64,000 nucleotides of DNA from Couchioplanes azureus (GTDB lineage: Bacteria; Actinomycetota; Actinomycetes; Mycobacteriales; Micromonosporaceae). The stretch lies in NCBI RefSeq assembly GCF_014648355.1, contig NZ_BMQY01000012.1, positions 62,001 to 126,000 of the forward strand, written 5' to 3'. Below, in pieces: positions 42,297 through 51,396 of this stretch. Below the pieces are notes generated by a model, which was not told the DNA's origin, did no database searches, and worked only from the letters and a program-made list of their open reading frames with translations. Each line of letters opens with the position of its first letter. Within the stretch, counting starts at the first letter, position 1. The translations under genes and the position numbers were made by a program.

Positions 42297-43505
42297 GTGA
42301 CGCGGTCACGCGCGCTCGAGGGGCGCGGCCCGATCCTGGCCGTGATCCTTGCCGCTGCCGTCGTGGCAGGCGTGGCTGCCTGGGTGGATGCCCCTGCCAA
42401 GCTCAGCGTCCACGGCGGGTTCGTGGATCTTTCCGTCTACCAGTACGGCGGCCGGCTCGTGCTCGACGGTCTGCCTCTCTACGGGTCCCGCGACCCGGCC
42501 ACCAACCTGCGCTTCACCTATCCGCCGTTCGCGGCGGTGGCGATGGTGCCGCTGGCGCCGCTTCCGGGCTGGCTCGCCACGGCGCTGTGGACCGCGGTCT
42601 CGGTGGCCGCGCTGGCGGGGGTCGTCCTGCTGGTGGGCCGCGCGCTCGGCCGTACCTTCCCCGGGTGGCTGGTCGCACTGCTGACCGGTGGTGCGTTCGC
42701 GCTGGAGCCGGTGTGGCAGAACCTCACCTTCGGTCAGATCAACCTGTTGCTCATGCTGGCGCTGCTCATCGATCTGGTGCGGCCGGACCGGCGCTGGTCC
42801 GGCGTGCTCGTGGGCATCGCCGCCGGCGTGAAGCTGACCCCGCTCGTGTTCGTCGTGCTGCTGGTGCTGGCCGGTCGGCGTACGATCGCGGGACGGGCGC
42901 TGCTGGCCTTCGCCGGCACCGTCGCGGTCGGGTTCGCGGTGATCCCCGACTCGGCGCAGGCCTACTGGACCCACAATCTCATCAAGGCAGGCCGGGTCGG
43001 TCCCCCGGAGCTGGCCCACAACCAATCGGTGTTCGGCGCGCTCACCCGGCTGCTCGACGCTCCGCCGCCGACCTCCCTCTGGCTCGCGGTCGCCGGGCCG
43101 CTCGCTCTCACGGCCGTGGTCCTCGGCGCCGTGTGGTGGCGCCGCGGCGACCGGCTGCTCGGCACCGGCCTGGGCGCGTTGGCCATGCTGCTGGCGTCTC
43201 CTGTCTCGTGGTCCCACCACTGGGTCTGGGCCGCGCCTATCGGGCTGGCGCTGTGGGAGCGCAGCCGGTCGGCCAGCGTCGCATGGACCGCGGTCTTCGT
43301 GGCCCGCCCGTTCGTGTGGCCACCATGGGGGCAAAGACGCGAGTACGGCTGGAGCCCGATCGAGCACGTCCTCGGCAACGCCTACCTCCTCGCCGCCCTC
43401 GCCCTCTGCGTCTGGGCGGCGGTGGGCCTCAGCCGGCGAGTCGGCCCGCCCGCAGGACGCTCGGACCCCGAACCGGTGCCCTCGAACCCGCCGAGCCTCT
43501 CGTAG
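42297..43505 (+). CDS. GT87-family polyprenol-phosphate mannosyltransferase (DUF2029)
   Basis: 402 aa from GTG 42297; an open frame continues upstream to 42096 without good coding features. A polytopic membrane protein with ten or so helices. Family hallmarks: FVDLSVYQYGGRLVLDGLPL in the first periplasmic loop with catalytic-type Asp, NLRFTYPPFAAV, FGQINLLLMLALLIDL and SPVSWSHHWVWA. GT87 enzymes (PimE-like) transfer mannose from polyprenyl-phosphate-mannose to lipid-linked glycans at the outer face of the membrane. Confidence 0.85.
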   Translation: MTRSRALEGRGPILAVILAAAVVAGVAAWVDAPAKLSVHGGFVDLSVYQYGGRLVLDGLPLYGSRDPATNLRFTYPPFAAVAMVPLAPLPGWLATALWTAVSVAALAGVVLLVGRALGRTFPGWLVALLTGGAFALEPVWQNLTFGQINLLLMLALLIDLVRPDRRWSGVLVGIAAGVKLTPLVFVVLLVLAGRRTIAGRALLAFAGTVAVGFAVIPDSAQAYWTHNLIKAGRVGPPELAHNQSVFGALTRLLDAPPPTSLWLAVAGPLALTAVVLGAVWWRRGDRLLGTGLGALAMLLASPVSWSHHWVWAAPIGLALWERSRSASVAWTAVFVARPFVWPPWGQRREYGWSPIEHVLGNAYLLAALALCVWAAVGLSRRVGPPAGRSDPEPVPSNPPSLS

Positions 43506-43531
43506 GCGGGCGCAGCGCGTCCATCAACCCG

Positions 43532-44197
43532 TCAGGTGGCGTGAGGGCCGGGCGGCAGCGCCGCGGGCTGGCAGCCACCGCAGACGCACAGGCGGGCGCC
43601 GGAGGCACCCGTGGCCGACAGGCGGCTCGCCCGTGTCCGGGCTCTCCAGCCGGGCGGGCGCCAGGGCCGGCGCCAGGGCGATATCCCGCAGCCCCGCAAG
43701 AAGTCCCGGTCAGCGGTGCCCAGCTCGGGGCGGTAGTAGAGACCTTTGTGCAGGCTCAGGTCGGCCTTCATCTGGTGCCGCAGCAGTGATGCCTGGCTGA
43801 TGCACACGCACCCGCGACGGCGATCGGCGTCGGCCTCGGCCAGGCTGGCGAGCTCCGCCGCCAGGGCCGCAGGTCGCAGCGAAGCGACGGGACAGGTGAG
43901 GTTGCTCGCGACGGCAATCCACAGGTCCCGCGCCGGCGTCGACATGAGGATGCCGTTGCCGTCGTCGAAGTACCACCGGTTCATCTCGTCGCGCACCTTC
44001 TGCCGCTCGACCCGATCGAGTGGGCTCGTACGCCCTGGTGACGCGGCCGCCAGGATCGCCCACAGGCCCATGTACGCGTCGATACGACGCTCGACGAGTT
44101 TGAGCCCGACCTGCCGACGGTAGTTGTGCGCAATCCAAAGTCCGATGACGGCGAGGATGGCGGTCGCCGCCGCTTGTGCCCAGTTCGCGTTGACCAT
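43532..44197 (-). CDS. Hypothetical membrane protein
   Basis: 221 aa from the ATG at 44197. One N-terminal membrane helix (AAATAILAVIGLWIAHNYRR), then a helical domain with RRIDAYMGLWAILAAASP and DEMNRWYFDDGNGILMSTPA, a pattern seen in small membrane-linked hypothetical proteins of actinomycetes. The C-terminal 60 residues are Arg/Pro-rich and may be a read-through extension. No family name can be given. Confidence 0.6.
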   Translation of the reverse strand: MVNANWAQAAATAILAVIGLWIAHNYRRQVGLKLVERRIDAYMGLWAILAAASPGRTSPLDRVERQKVRDEMNRWYFDDGNGILMSTPARDLWIAVASNLTCPVASLRPAALAAELASLAEADADRRRGCVCISQASLLRHQMKADLSLHKGLYYRPELGTADRDFLRGCGISPWRRPWRPPGWRARTRASRLSATGASGARLCVCGGCQPAALPPGPHAT

Positions 44198-44376
44198 GCC
44201 GTCGTCCAACCCTCCCTGCCCGCGGGTCGCTGACATCTACGAGAGTAGAAACACGGTCAATGCATGTACGCGGATGCCCGGGGCGTGTGGCAGCCGTCCA
44301 CGACGTCCGCAGCACTCCGGGAGGCGAGCATGGCGCAACGCAACCGTCAGTGCTCCCGCGGAAGCCGGACCGCAGG

Positions 44377-45261
44377 TCATCCATTGACCAAGAAGGCCTC
44401 AATCGCCGCCAGGTACTCATCCGGCTCCTCGTCGTGCGGAGAATGCGCGCTGCGGTGGAACAGGTGCAAGGAAGCATTGCGCAGGCGCACGACCAGATCA
44501 CGCGCACTGTCCACTCCGACGTTGCCGTCCCACAACCCGGCCATGACCAGCGTAGCGGTATCGAGGTCCGCCAGATCGTCGATGAGGTCCGTTCTCATGG
44601 TCGCCAGCAGCGCGCGGGCCATCGTCTCGTTGAATCCGAAATCCGGCTCGTCCTTCCCGTCGCTATCCGCTCCGCCATCCGGATTCCGTAAGGCCAGACG
44701 CCGCCGGGTGACCACATCTTCGGCGAGAACGGCATGAGCCAGCCATACGCGCTGCACCGGATCCTCCACGCCGTCCAGCCGTGCCCGCAGTGCTGCCCGG
44801 GTGACCGGCGTGGCAAGAGCATCGATCGCCGCGGGCTGCAACGCGATCGCGCCCGGATGCAACGGCCCCACAATCGGCGGGGCCTGCAGGATCAGCCGCG
44901 ACACCCGCCGCGGATACGTCACCACGTATTCCGCGGCGAGCACGGCACCGAACGACACTCCCCACAGCACGAAAGACTCGAGGCCCAGCGCGACGCGTAG
45001 CTCGTCGAGGTCTCGAACCAGCCGGGCGAACGTGTACGTGTCCGCCTGCGCCGGCTTTCCCGAGCGGCCGCAACCGCGCTGGTCATAGAAGACGACCGGC
45101 ACTCGCCGAGCCAATCGGTCGCCGATCGCCTCGTACGGACAGGCGCTGGCCCCGGGCCCGCCATGGACGAGCACCACCGGCGTCCCCGGCCGGGATGCCC
45201 CCGCCACGCGAACCCAATGGGACACCCCACCAGCGGATATCTCGTGTTGCCCATCGATCAT
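44377..45261 (-). CDS. Alpha/beta hydrolase, proline-iminopeptidase-like
   Basis: 294 aa from ATG 45261. Oxyanion motif HGGPGAS, YDQRGCGRSGKP, and the nucleophile elbow WGVSFGA (Ser), with DGNVGVDSARDL as acid region and a candidate catalytic His in HSPHDEEPDEYLAAI near the end, match the proline iminopeptidase/tricorn-interacting family (S33). Substrate uncertain. Its start overlaps the stop of a tiny upstream ORF by ATGA. Confidence 0.88.
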   Translation of the reverse strand: MIDGQHEISAGGVSHWVRVAGASRPGTPVVLVHGGPGASACPYEAIGDRLARRVPVVFYDQRGCGRSGKPAQADTYTFARLVRDLDELRVALGLESFVLWGVSFGAVLAAEYVVTYPRRVSRLILQAPPIVGPLHPGAIALQPAAIDALATPVTRAALRARLDGVEDPVQRVWLAHAVLAEDVVTRRRLALRNPDGGADSDGKDEPDFGFNETMARALLATMRTDLIDDLADLDTATLVMAGLWDGNVGVDSARDLVVRLRNASLHLFHRSAHSPHDEEPDEYLAAIEAFLVNG

Positions 45262-45422
45262 CGCTGGACTATATCCACAGTCGGGGACCGGAAGGGTGTC
45301 CTGCCCGGCGCCGGGTGAAGCGGATCCACATGACCGCATGCGGCGACGGCCAAGAGGATGCTCGCGACAACGAGGTTGCCCGTACCAAGGTATGACCGTT
45401 GCGTCACGTCGCTCGCTCGCAT
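45258..45422 (-). CDS. Possible small lipoprotein coupled to the hydrolase
   Basis: 54 aa from ATG 45422. Hydrophobic stretch NLVVASILLAVAAC ends in a lipobox-like AVAAC. Its stop overlaps the hydrolase start by four bases (ATGA), the same coupling seen elsewhere in this genome. The ribosome binding site is weak, so it may instead be a leader or spurious. Confidence 0.35.
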   Translation of the reverse strand: MRASDVTQRSYLGTGNLVVASILLAVAACGHVDPLHPAPGRTPFRSPTVDIVQR

Positions 45423-45515
45423 GCTGTCGCTTCTTTCGTGTCGGGCCTGCCGTGTCACTGGAATACGATCTGCGCCGCCGCGTTGAAGCGGCATGAGAGT
45501 GTGCCGGAGCCGAAG

Positions 45516-46919
45516 TCAGCGGGTATCTTCAGCAGTTTCCTCCGGCCGATGGTCAAGGGTGTGAAGTCGTTCGGTCGCGGCGGCTCTGATATGGGCATGC
45601 TCGATCGGGTCGTCGCGGAGTTCGACGAGCCAGCGGCGGGCGTCGTCGGTAAGCGCGGTGTGCCGCACGGCGAGCAATCGCACGTCGGCTTCGCAGTCGA
45701 GCAGGTAGATAGGCAGATGCTCCGGGGCTTGGTGATCCAACAGGAGCAGGCTGCGTAGGTAGCTGGCACGTTCGTATGTGTGCGGTGAGCCGGTGGTCAG
45801 GTGGATCAACCGGCGTACGAGTCTGTCCTTCGCGTCGAGATGGGCGGCCGGTGGTGTGCCGGCGAGGACCCGGGCGAGTTTCTCGGTAAGTAGGTCGTAG
45901 CCGCACCATTCCCCGTCGTTGTCGCGGTCGAGCCGGTCGAGCGCGTCAGAAAGCATCGCGACATTCAAGTCCATGGGTGCGTTTGGGAACGTTCGAAGGG
46001 AACTCGCAGATACTTGCTGGCCGAGCTCGAGCAGGATGCCGAACACGCCCGTCGGGCCGGGGGGTCCCAGTCGTTCCGCGAGGTTCAGCAGTTCCAGGAG
46101 CTCACGTCCCTGGTGCCGAGCGGTCCCGAACGTGAGGTTGAGGGTGCCACTGTCGGTGCCGACGGCTTGCATCAAGTCGAGAAGCTGTGCCGCAGAGAAC
46201 GCCGCCAGGTTCGCGCGCGGAGCGACAGCGGCGATCGGACGCTCGCGGATGGCGGCGTCGAAGGCTGCATCGAGTCCCCCGTCCCGGCCGCGCCAACGTC
46301 GCCAGGGTTGCTCAGCCGGCCAGAACTCGGTCGCCTCGACGGTATCGACGCGCACGGCCGCCTGGAGCCATAGATCGTCCCACCACTCCACCGGCCACCA
46401 CCGGGCGATCATGGTCAGGGCATCAGTCCAGCGGGCGCCGTTGCTCACGTAGTCGCGCAGCGTCTCGAGGGCCTGTTCGTCACCGCCAACCGCGAGCACC
46501 GCCAGGATCCCGGCAGGGAGATCGAACATGTCCGCATCGCTATCGGGATCGTACGGCTCCGACGGCGGCGGCAAGGGGCCGCAGGCATGCAGCTGCGCGA
46601 CCAAGGGAGCCAGATCGAGGTCCAGGTCGCGGACCAGCCTGGCCAGGTAGACCTCACGGCTGTCGACGTAGTGGTTCCATCTGGTGTCACGACCGATGCA
46701 CTCGTAAACCAGCCGGGCATCCTCCGGCCGGGCGCGAAGCCGGGCGACGGCAATCCCCCGACCCCGCTCCAGCGCCCCGAGCACGCTGCGTGCCGGCGCA
46801 TAGTGCCAGTCGTGCTCACAGTCGCCGTCAGCACAGTCCACGCCATGATTCTCATCGGCCTCCCGGCCCCATACAGGCAAACAGCCCTTCCCGGCGCGTG
46901 GCGGGCCTCGTGGCGTCAT
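45516..46919 (-). CDS. Hypothetical HEAT-like repeat protein
   Basis: 467 aa from ATG 46919; an earlier start near 47012 is possible but would run through a perfect hairpin. An N-terminal CADGDCEHDWHYAPARS segment may bind metal. The rest is alpha-helical with repeat-like character (LAPLVAQLHACGPLPPPSEP; the end CEADVRLLAVRHTALTDDAR with DPIEHAHIRAAATERL recalls HEAT repeats). No named family was recognised. GC is lower and Trp content higher than in neighbours. Confidence 0.65.
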   Translation of the reverse strand: MTPRGPPRAGKGCLPVWGREADENHGVDCADGDCEHDWHYAPARSVLGALERGRGIAVARLRARPEDARLVYECIGRDTRWNHYVDSREVYLARLVRDLDLDLAPLVAQLHACGPLPPPSEPYDPDSDADMFDLPAGILAVLAVGGDEQALETLRDYVSNGARWTDALTMIARWWPVEWWDDLWLQAAVRVDTVEATEFWPAEQPWRRWRGRDGGLDAAFDAAIRERPIAAVAPRANLAAFSAAQLLDLMQAVGTDSGTLNLTFGTARHQGRELLELLNLAERLGPPGPTGVFGILLELGQQVSASSLRTFPNAPMDLNVAMLSDALDRLDRDNDGEWCGYDLLTEKLARVLAGTPPAAHLDAKDRLVRRLIHLTTGSPHTYERASYLRSLLLLDHQAPEHLPIYLLDCEADVRLLAVRHTALTDDARRWLVELRDDPIEHAHIRAAATERLHTLDHRPEETAEDTR

Positions 46920-46983
46920 CTGCCCATCATCGAGGAGTTGGCCGACGGAGCGTACACGTGGCTTGCCTGCCCGTTGCAGCACG

Positions 46984-47007
46984 ACGGCCCTCCCGAAGGA
47001 GGGCCGT
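46984..47007 (-). terminator. Perfect hairpin
   Basis: ACGGCCCTCC / GGAGGGCCGT, a perfect 10-base stem with a CGAA loop. It lies between the integrase remnant and the HEAT-like gene and is a strong candidate terminator for minus-strand transcripts. Confidence 0.65.
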
Positions 47008-47168
47008 TGCATGTGCTCAGCCAGGCCCGGGGATCTCTGCCACTCGGACCCGGATGGCTTCTGGAACCAGCATCACAGGCCAAACTCAAGCCCAGGGCAA
47101 GAGCGGCTCAGCATCGCCGCAAGTGGGAGGCGCCTCTTCATCGGGTGTTCGGCGCCGGTCCAACCGGA

Positions 47169-47292
47169 TCACCGATGGTCGTGTTCCTCACCGAGGTTGT
47201 CGATGTTCGCGCCGCACGCTTCGAAGATCCGCAGGCCGAGCAGGCCCAGCATCGCGATCGACGCGGAGTCGTTGAGGTCCCGCCGACAGCCT
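47169..47292 (-). pseudogene. Remnant of a tyrosine site-specific integrase
   Basis: The minus-strand frame reads DLNDSASIAMLGLLGLRIFE then ACGANIDNLGEEHDHR and stops. This matches the segment around the first catalytic Arg of actinobacterial phage-type tyrosine recombinases (LGLRxxEA, then ADLGEEHGHR followed in intact proteins by VLxV-GKG-K). The sequence ends exactly where the family continues, and no other catalytic motifs are found nearby. No start codon or ribosome site belongs to it. The flanking 46920-47385 holds no other gene. Confidence 0.65.
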
Positions 47293-47385
47293 GGCGGCGG
47301 CGGTAGGGCCTCGAACTGCGTACGCCTATGACCCGGAACACTGAGTAGCAGCAGCCGGCTGCAATCGGCAGATCAGGCAGGGCCT

Positions 47386-48042
47386 TCAATCACGGGGTAT
47401 GACGGTGTGCCCCTCGCGCGTACGGGTGGCGGCAGGTGAGCGAGGCTTTTCAGCTGGTCGATCAGGGGTCATACACCATTGCACAGTGGGGTGGGTCTTT
47501 CCGAGGCGCAGACAGAGTATGAGTCGGACGGGTCGGGCCTGCGCCGGAACCTTGAAGGTGAGAACGATGTCGGACTCGACGCCGGGGTGGACCGTGGCCG
47601 GCGGGGTACTGCCGGTCATGAGGGTCCGCACCTCAGGCGGATAGAACCTCTTGCCGTCGTCCGTGTCCAACCATGCACAGCCTCTCGCGAACGAACCATC
47701 GAACGGCTCGGTCCCGACGTTCTGGAGCCGGACTGCATATGACCCCGGGTCGGCGTCGTTCCCGCGGGTGGCGTGTAGTCGCGCCGCATAGCCGGGATCG
47801 CCTGTCATGGTCAGCTCCTCGCCGAGCGAGACCGGGTCGAGGTAGGGATGGCGCTGGTCGACGTAGTCGGCGATGGCCTGTTTGTTGAGGTAGTCGCGCA
47901 GGTTGCCGTAGACGGGTCGGTCAGCGTCGTCGCGCTGCCTCTGCTCGAGGAGTCCGTTCGTGACGACGACCAGCATGACCAGCAGCGCCGTGATGCCGGC
48001 GAGCACGGCCACGACGCGGATCCAGGGGTACCTCGCTGTCAC
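47386..48042 (-). CDS. Membrane-anchored hypothetical protein
   Basis: 218 aa from GTG 48042. One N-terminal helix (VVAVLAGITALLVMLVVVTN) anchors an extracytoplasmic domain with VYGNLRDYLNKQAIADYVDQ and a beta-rich part that recalls DUF4352-type Ig-like domains (YAVRLQNVGTEPFDGSFARG, VESDIVLTFKVPAQARPVRL). The C-terminus is basic. No family recognised with confidence. Confidence 0.6.
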   Translation of the reverse strand: MTARYPWIRVVAVLAGITALLVMLVVVTNGLLEQRQRDDADRPVYGNLRDYLNKQAIADYVDQRHPYLDPVSLGEELTMTGDPGYAARLHATRGNDADPGSYAVRLQNVGTEPFDGSFARGCAWLDTDDGKRFYPPEVRTLMTGSTPPATVHPGVESDIVLTFKVPAQARPVRLILCLRLGKTHPTVQWCMTPDRPAEKPRSPAATRTREGHTVIPRD

Positions 48043-48674
48043 GGGATCGCCAGATCGGCAGGGGCGGCTCGAAGCTGAGGAGAACGAGACGCGCGCTTGC
48101 CGGCCATACGCTGCAAGAAGAGCTGCCGACTCACTCCTGTCAGCGGCAAAGAGACAGCCTTCACGCGGCGTATCCGGAGTCCGTATTCAAGGCGATACCT
48201 TCGCCGAATTGCGGCGCCAGCTCGCGGACGCCCTCAACCGACTACGCCGTCGACGAGATGGCGGCAGCATTGCGCTTCTATGAGACAGCACTCGGGGTGC
48301 ATGGCCTTCGGCAGCCATGTTTCCACCGGGAAACCGGCTAAGGCCCCTTCCAGATGCCGAGGCTACGCACGAAGCGCACCGGATCCTCGAACTGGTTCTC
48401 CGGAGCGTGACGGCGACGCCGCCGCCGCGCACGACCGGGGGCATGAGGTCCGTGCATGTTCCGCGGTTGTGGTTGTCGCTACGTCAATCCCCCAGCCGGT
48501 TGACGAATGACACGTGCAACGATCTCGCTGCTGGTCCCCACATGCCACCGTCGCAGTTCGGCCATCGGGCGGATCACCATTCCACAATGGCAGGGCTCGG
48601 TGGTGCCCGCTGCGTATGATGCTGGCAGGTCTCGGTCCGCCACCTGGCAGCGCCCGCCGCCAAGAGAGGTAGCC
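48043..48674. other. 632-base gap with no convincing gene
   Basis: Several short frames exist on both strands but lack ribosome sites and composition typical of genes. A fragment near 48210-48320 can be read in two plus-strand frames (FAELRRQLADAL and MAAALRFYETALG), which may be debris of a frameshifted gene. Nothing further is supported. Confidence 0.4.
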
Positions 48675-49295
48675 ATGGATCCGGCGAATTTCACCGTGGG
48701 TGTTCTCTCCAGCCTGGTCGCCACAGCGATCGTGGGCGGCTGCGCCCGGTACTTCTCGTGGGGGCGCAAAGTTTCGTTCCGGCAGGTCGTCCGCGACGTC
48801 GAGGCGCTGGCCTGCAAGATCAAGGCAGATCCTTCCTTCCGGCCGGACGCGGTCGTCGCGGTCAGCCGGAGCGGCGCCGTCGTGGGTGGTGTGCTGGCCG
48901 GGCTCCTCGACGGGTTGGCCATCGGCGCGCCGATCGTGCTGCCGATCGAGATCGACCGCCGGCACGGCTTGCGGCACACCGCCATCAGCTATGGTCCGAC
49001 CAATCTGTCGGCGTTTTCCAAGGTCATTCTCGTGGGCTGCGTCAACGACACGGGGGAGGCACTGCGCGCCGCCAAGGAATGGCTTGCTGAGAATGCCCCT
49101 TCGGTGCAGGTGAAGACCGCCGCGGTGTATTCCCGGCCCGGCGCGCTCGTCCGGCCCGACCACATCGGACGGGAGGCGGGCAGGAACGGCCGATACGACA
49201 CCGGAAGGCTGCTCGTCCGGATGCCGTGGATGATCGACGGCTGGCTCCACGACCTTCCCGCCGAACGCGGTCAGGCGAGCCTGGCCCCCCGGTGA
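48675..49295 (+). CDS. Phosphoribosyltransferase-like membrane-linked protein
   Basis: 206 aa from ATG 48675 with AGAGAGG upstream. An N-terminal hydrophobic helix (FTVGVLSSLVATAIVGGCAR) precedes a PRTase-type fold: PDAVVAVSRSGAVVGGVLAG and the signature-like strand KVILVGCVNDTGEALRAAKE, which corresponds to the PRPP-binding loop (VDDxxxTGxT) with changes. Catalysis is uncertain because the loop is not canonical. Confidence 0.65.
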   Translation: MDPANFTVGVLSSLVATAIVGGCARYFSWGRKVSFRQVVRDVEALACKIKADPSFRPDAVVAVSRSGAVVGGVLAGLLDGLAIGAPIVLPIEIDRRHGLRHTAISYGPTNLSAFSKVILVGCVNDTGEALRAAKEWLAENAPSVQVKTAAVYSRPGALVRPDHIGREAGRNGRYDTGRLLVRMPWMIDGWLHDLPAERGQASLAPR

Positions 49296-49346
49296 CGGTG
49301 CACCGTGCCCGCTGTCCCGGGCTTGCCGGCCGGCCTCCGGCGACGG

Positions 49347-50156
49347 CTACCCAGCTACGGCCGCGCTGAGCAAGGCGGCCAGTCTGGGGCCGGCAGCGAT
49401 GGAAACAGGCGTGCCGGACCCCAGGTGGGTGACGGCCACCGTCCCGCCGGCCAACTCGACCAGTCCGTGCCCGGCGGCCGTATCCCAGGGGGGAATGTCC
49501 ACCGAGACGTACGCGTCGAGCCGGCCGGTCACCACCTCCAGCAGCGCGCACGCGGCCGACCCCACCCGCCGTTCGGTCGCGACGAGCGGCGTCAGCGCCT
49601 CCCGCAGGCGCATAGCCTCCGCATGGCGGGCGGGATCGTGCGGTCGGCTCAACGAGACCCTCGCGGCGCAGAGCCGTTCCGGGTCGTTGATCCTCACGCG
49701 GAGGTTGCCCCGCAGCTCGCCGGTGGCCGAGCTGGCGAGCCAGCGCAGATCCGCCGGCCGGTACACGACCACCGCGACCGGCTCGTGGCGCCGGTGCGCC
49801 GCGATGCTCACCGCATAGTCCGGCCGTCCCGCGACGAGGTTGGCGGTGCCGTCCAGCGGATCGACGTACCAGCGGATCCCGCTGCTCCCGGCGCTCACCC
49901 CGGATTCCTCGGCGACGATCTCATCGTCGGGGCGGGCCGCCCGGATCACCGCGGTGATCGCCTTCTCCGCGGCGAGGTCGGCAGCCGTGACGAAGTCCTC
50001 TACGCCGCCTTTGTCGGCGACCGCCAGCCGTCCATCGCCGGCGTCTTCGGAGGTCACGGCGCGGATCGCGGTCACGCCCGCGACCGCCGCGTCCAGCGCC
50101 AGCGCGTGCAGGTCACCGTACCCGGTGACGTTCTCCGGATCGGACGGCGTGGTCAT
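49347..50156 (-). CDS. Inositol monophosphatase family protein
   Basis: 269 aa from the ATG at 50156; the frame extends upstream without support. Family metal-binding motifs: EESG (EIVAEESG), DPLDGTANL and WDTAAGHGLVELAGG near the end. Lys/Asp of VTAADLAAEKAI complete the site. Candidates are myo-inositol-1-phosphatase, histidinol phosphatase or PAP phosphatase; the sequence does not decide. Confidence 0.85.
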   Translation of the reverse strand: MTTPSDPENVTGYGDLHALALDAAVAGVTAIRAVTSEDAGDGRLAVADKGGVEDFVTAADLAAEKAITAVIRAARPDDEIVAEESGVSAGSSGIRWYVDPLDGTANLVAGRPDYAVSIAAHRRHEPVAVVVYRPADLRWLASSATGELRGNLRVRINDPERLCAARVSLSRPHDPARHAEAMRLREALTPLVATERRVGSAACALLEVVTGRLDAYVSVDIPPWDTAAGHGLVELAGGTVAVTHLGSGTPVSIAAGPRLAALLSAAVAG

Positions 50157-50258
50157 CCCGGTACGGTATCGCGCGGCAACCAGGGGCACCGGTGCGCGCC
50201 GCGTAGCGCACAGCACTCCTGTCCGGCGGTACGCCGCCAAGACGAGGAATCGCGCCGG

Positions 50259-50738
50259 TCAGCGTAGCGTCAGCCGGAAGACCCGGGCGCCCGCCGCCCA
50301 GGCCAGGTGCAGATCGCCGGGGTCCGGATCGCCGTTCTCGTCGAGACGGATGTTGTTGAAGCCGGCAAAGGTCGGAACGTCCCGGGCGATCACGCCATAC
50401 TTCTCGACCACCGCGGCCTCCTCGGTCAGCACGCGCACGTCCGCCAGGCGCCGCCGGCCCAGGTGCCGCACCTCCACCGGTTCCCCGGTCCGCAGATTCC
50501 TCCCCCAGGCGAACGGCGAGCCGATCAGCAGGTCACCCTCATACCGCGTGTACGTCACGGGGACCGCGAACTGCTTCCCCGACTTGCGTCCGACGACGTA
50601 CAGGATGAGCAGATTCCGGCCGACCACCCGGGACAGAAGCGGCATCCGCAGAAGGACCCGCACGATCACGTTGGCGAGGCGCTGGAAGCGCAGCGTCCTC
50701 GCCCTACCCCTCCCGGGCTCGGCGCGACCAGCCGTCAT
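50259..50738 (-). CDS. Deazaflavin(F420)-dependent nitroreductase-family protein
   Basis: 159 aa from the ATG at 50738 with GGGGAGG upstream. The fold is recognised by LLILYVVGRKSGKQFAVPVT, YEGDLLIGSPFAWGRNLRTG and VEVRHLGRRRLADVRVL (DUF385/Ddn-like split beta-barrel). Such proteins bind F420 or fatty acids in actinomycetes. The GRKSG signature supports the family; activity is unknown. Confidence 0.78.
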   Translation of the reverse strand: MTAGRAEPGRGRARTLRFQRLANVIVRVLLRMPLLSRVVGRNLLILYVVGRKSGKQFAVPVTYTRYEGDLLIGSPFAWGRNLRTGEPVEVRHLGRRRLADVRVLTEEAAVVEKYGVIARDVPTFAGFNNIRLDENGDPDPGDLHLAWAAGARVFRLTLR

Positions 50739-50939
50739 GGCGGCCTCCCCACGGTCGACGCCGCTGTACGTACGCCTCGACGTTACTCCACCGGAGGCGT
50801 CGTCGGGCCCGGTACTCATAGCGCACGACACCGAAGTAGCCCATGGTGGATGAGGCGGAGATGACGAGTACGGGATGGACTGGAGACGAAGTTGATCCCG
50901 CCGCCGACTCGGTCGGCTCCGATCCGGAGGGCTACTGAC

Positions 50940-51359
50940 GTGTTTGACGACAACGGATCGTTCCTGCTGGCGATGTTGGAGTTCTTCATCTTCTTCGCCT
51001 GGTTCATGGGCCTGTTCTGGATCTTCGGAGACCTCTTCCGGAGCAAGGATCTCGGCGGCGTGGCCAAGACGTTGTGGACTCTGTTCCTCGTCTTCCTGCC
51101 GATCCTCGGCATGATGATCTACCTGATCGCACGCGGCAGCGGCATGGCCGAGCGCGCGGTCGCTTCCCAGACGGAGCTGCAGAAGCGGCAGGATGCCTAT
51201 ATCAGGTCGGTCGCGACATCGAGCGGAGGCAGAGGTAGCGCTACCGATGAGATCGCGTCGGCGAAGGCACTGCTCGACTCCGGTGCCATCACCACGAGCG
51301 AGTACGAGCAGCTGAAAGCCAATGCGATGGGGAAAGGCCCCGCCTCGCCGGTTGCGTAG
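50940..51359 (+). CDS. SHOCT-domain membrane protein
   Basis: 139 aa from GTG 50940, GGAGGG upstream. Two membrane helices of the PLDc_N type (FLLAMLEFFIFFAWFMGLFW; LFLVFLPILGMMIYLIARG) and a C-terminal SHOCT motif (EIASAKALLDSGAITTSEYE QLKANA). Common in actinomycetes; the function is unknown. Confidence 0.82.
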   Translation: MFDDNGSFLLAMLEFFIFFAWFMGLFWIFGDLFRSKDLGGVAKTLWTLFLVFLPILGMMIYLIARGSGMAERAVASQTELQKRQDAYIRSVATSSGGRGSATDEIASAKALLDSGAITTSEYEQLKANAMGKGPASPVA

Positions 51360-51396
51360 CAGATCGCGGCGCTCGGCGGGCGGCCGCCGAACAGAC

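Noticed and set aside
48097-48510. Plus-strand frame of 137 codons in the 48.0-48.7 kb gap
   Set aside because: Arg/Pro-rich shadow-like composition and no ribosome site; possibly debris of a frameshifted gene, but not enough to annotate.
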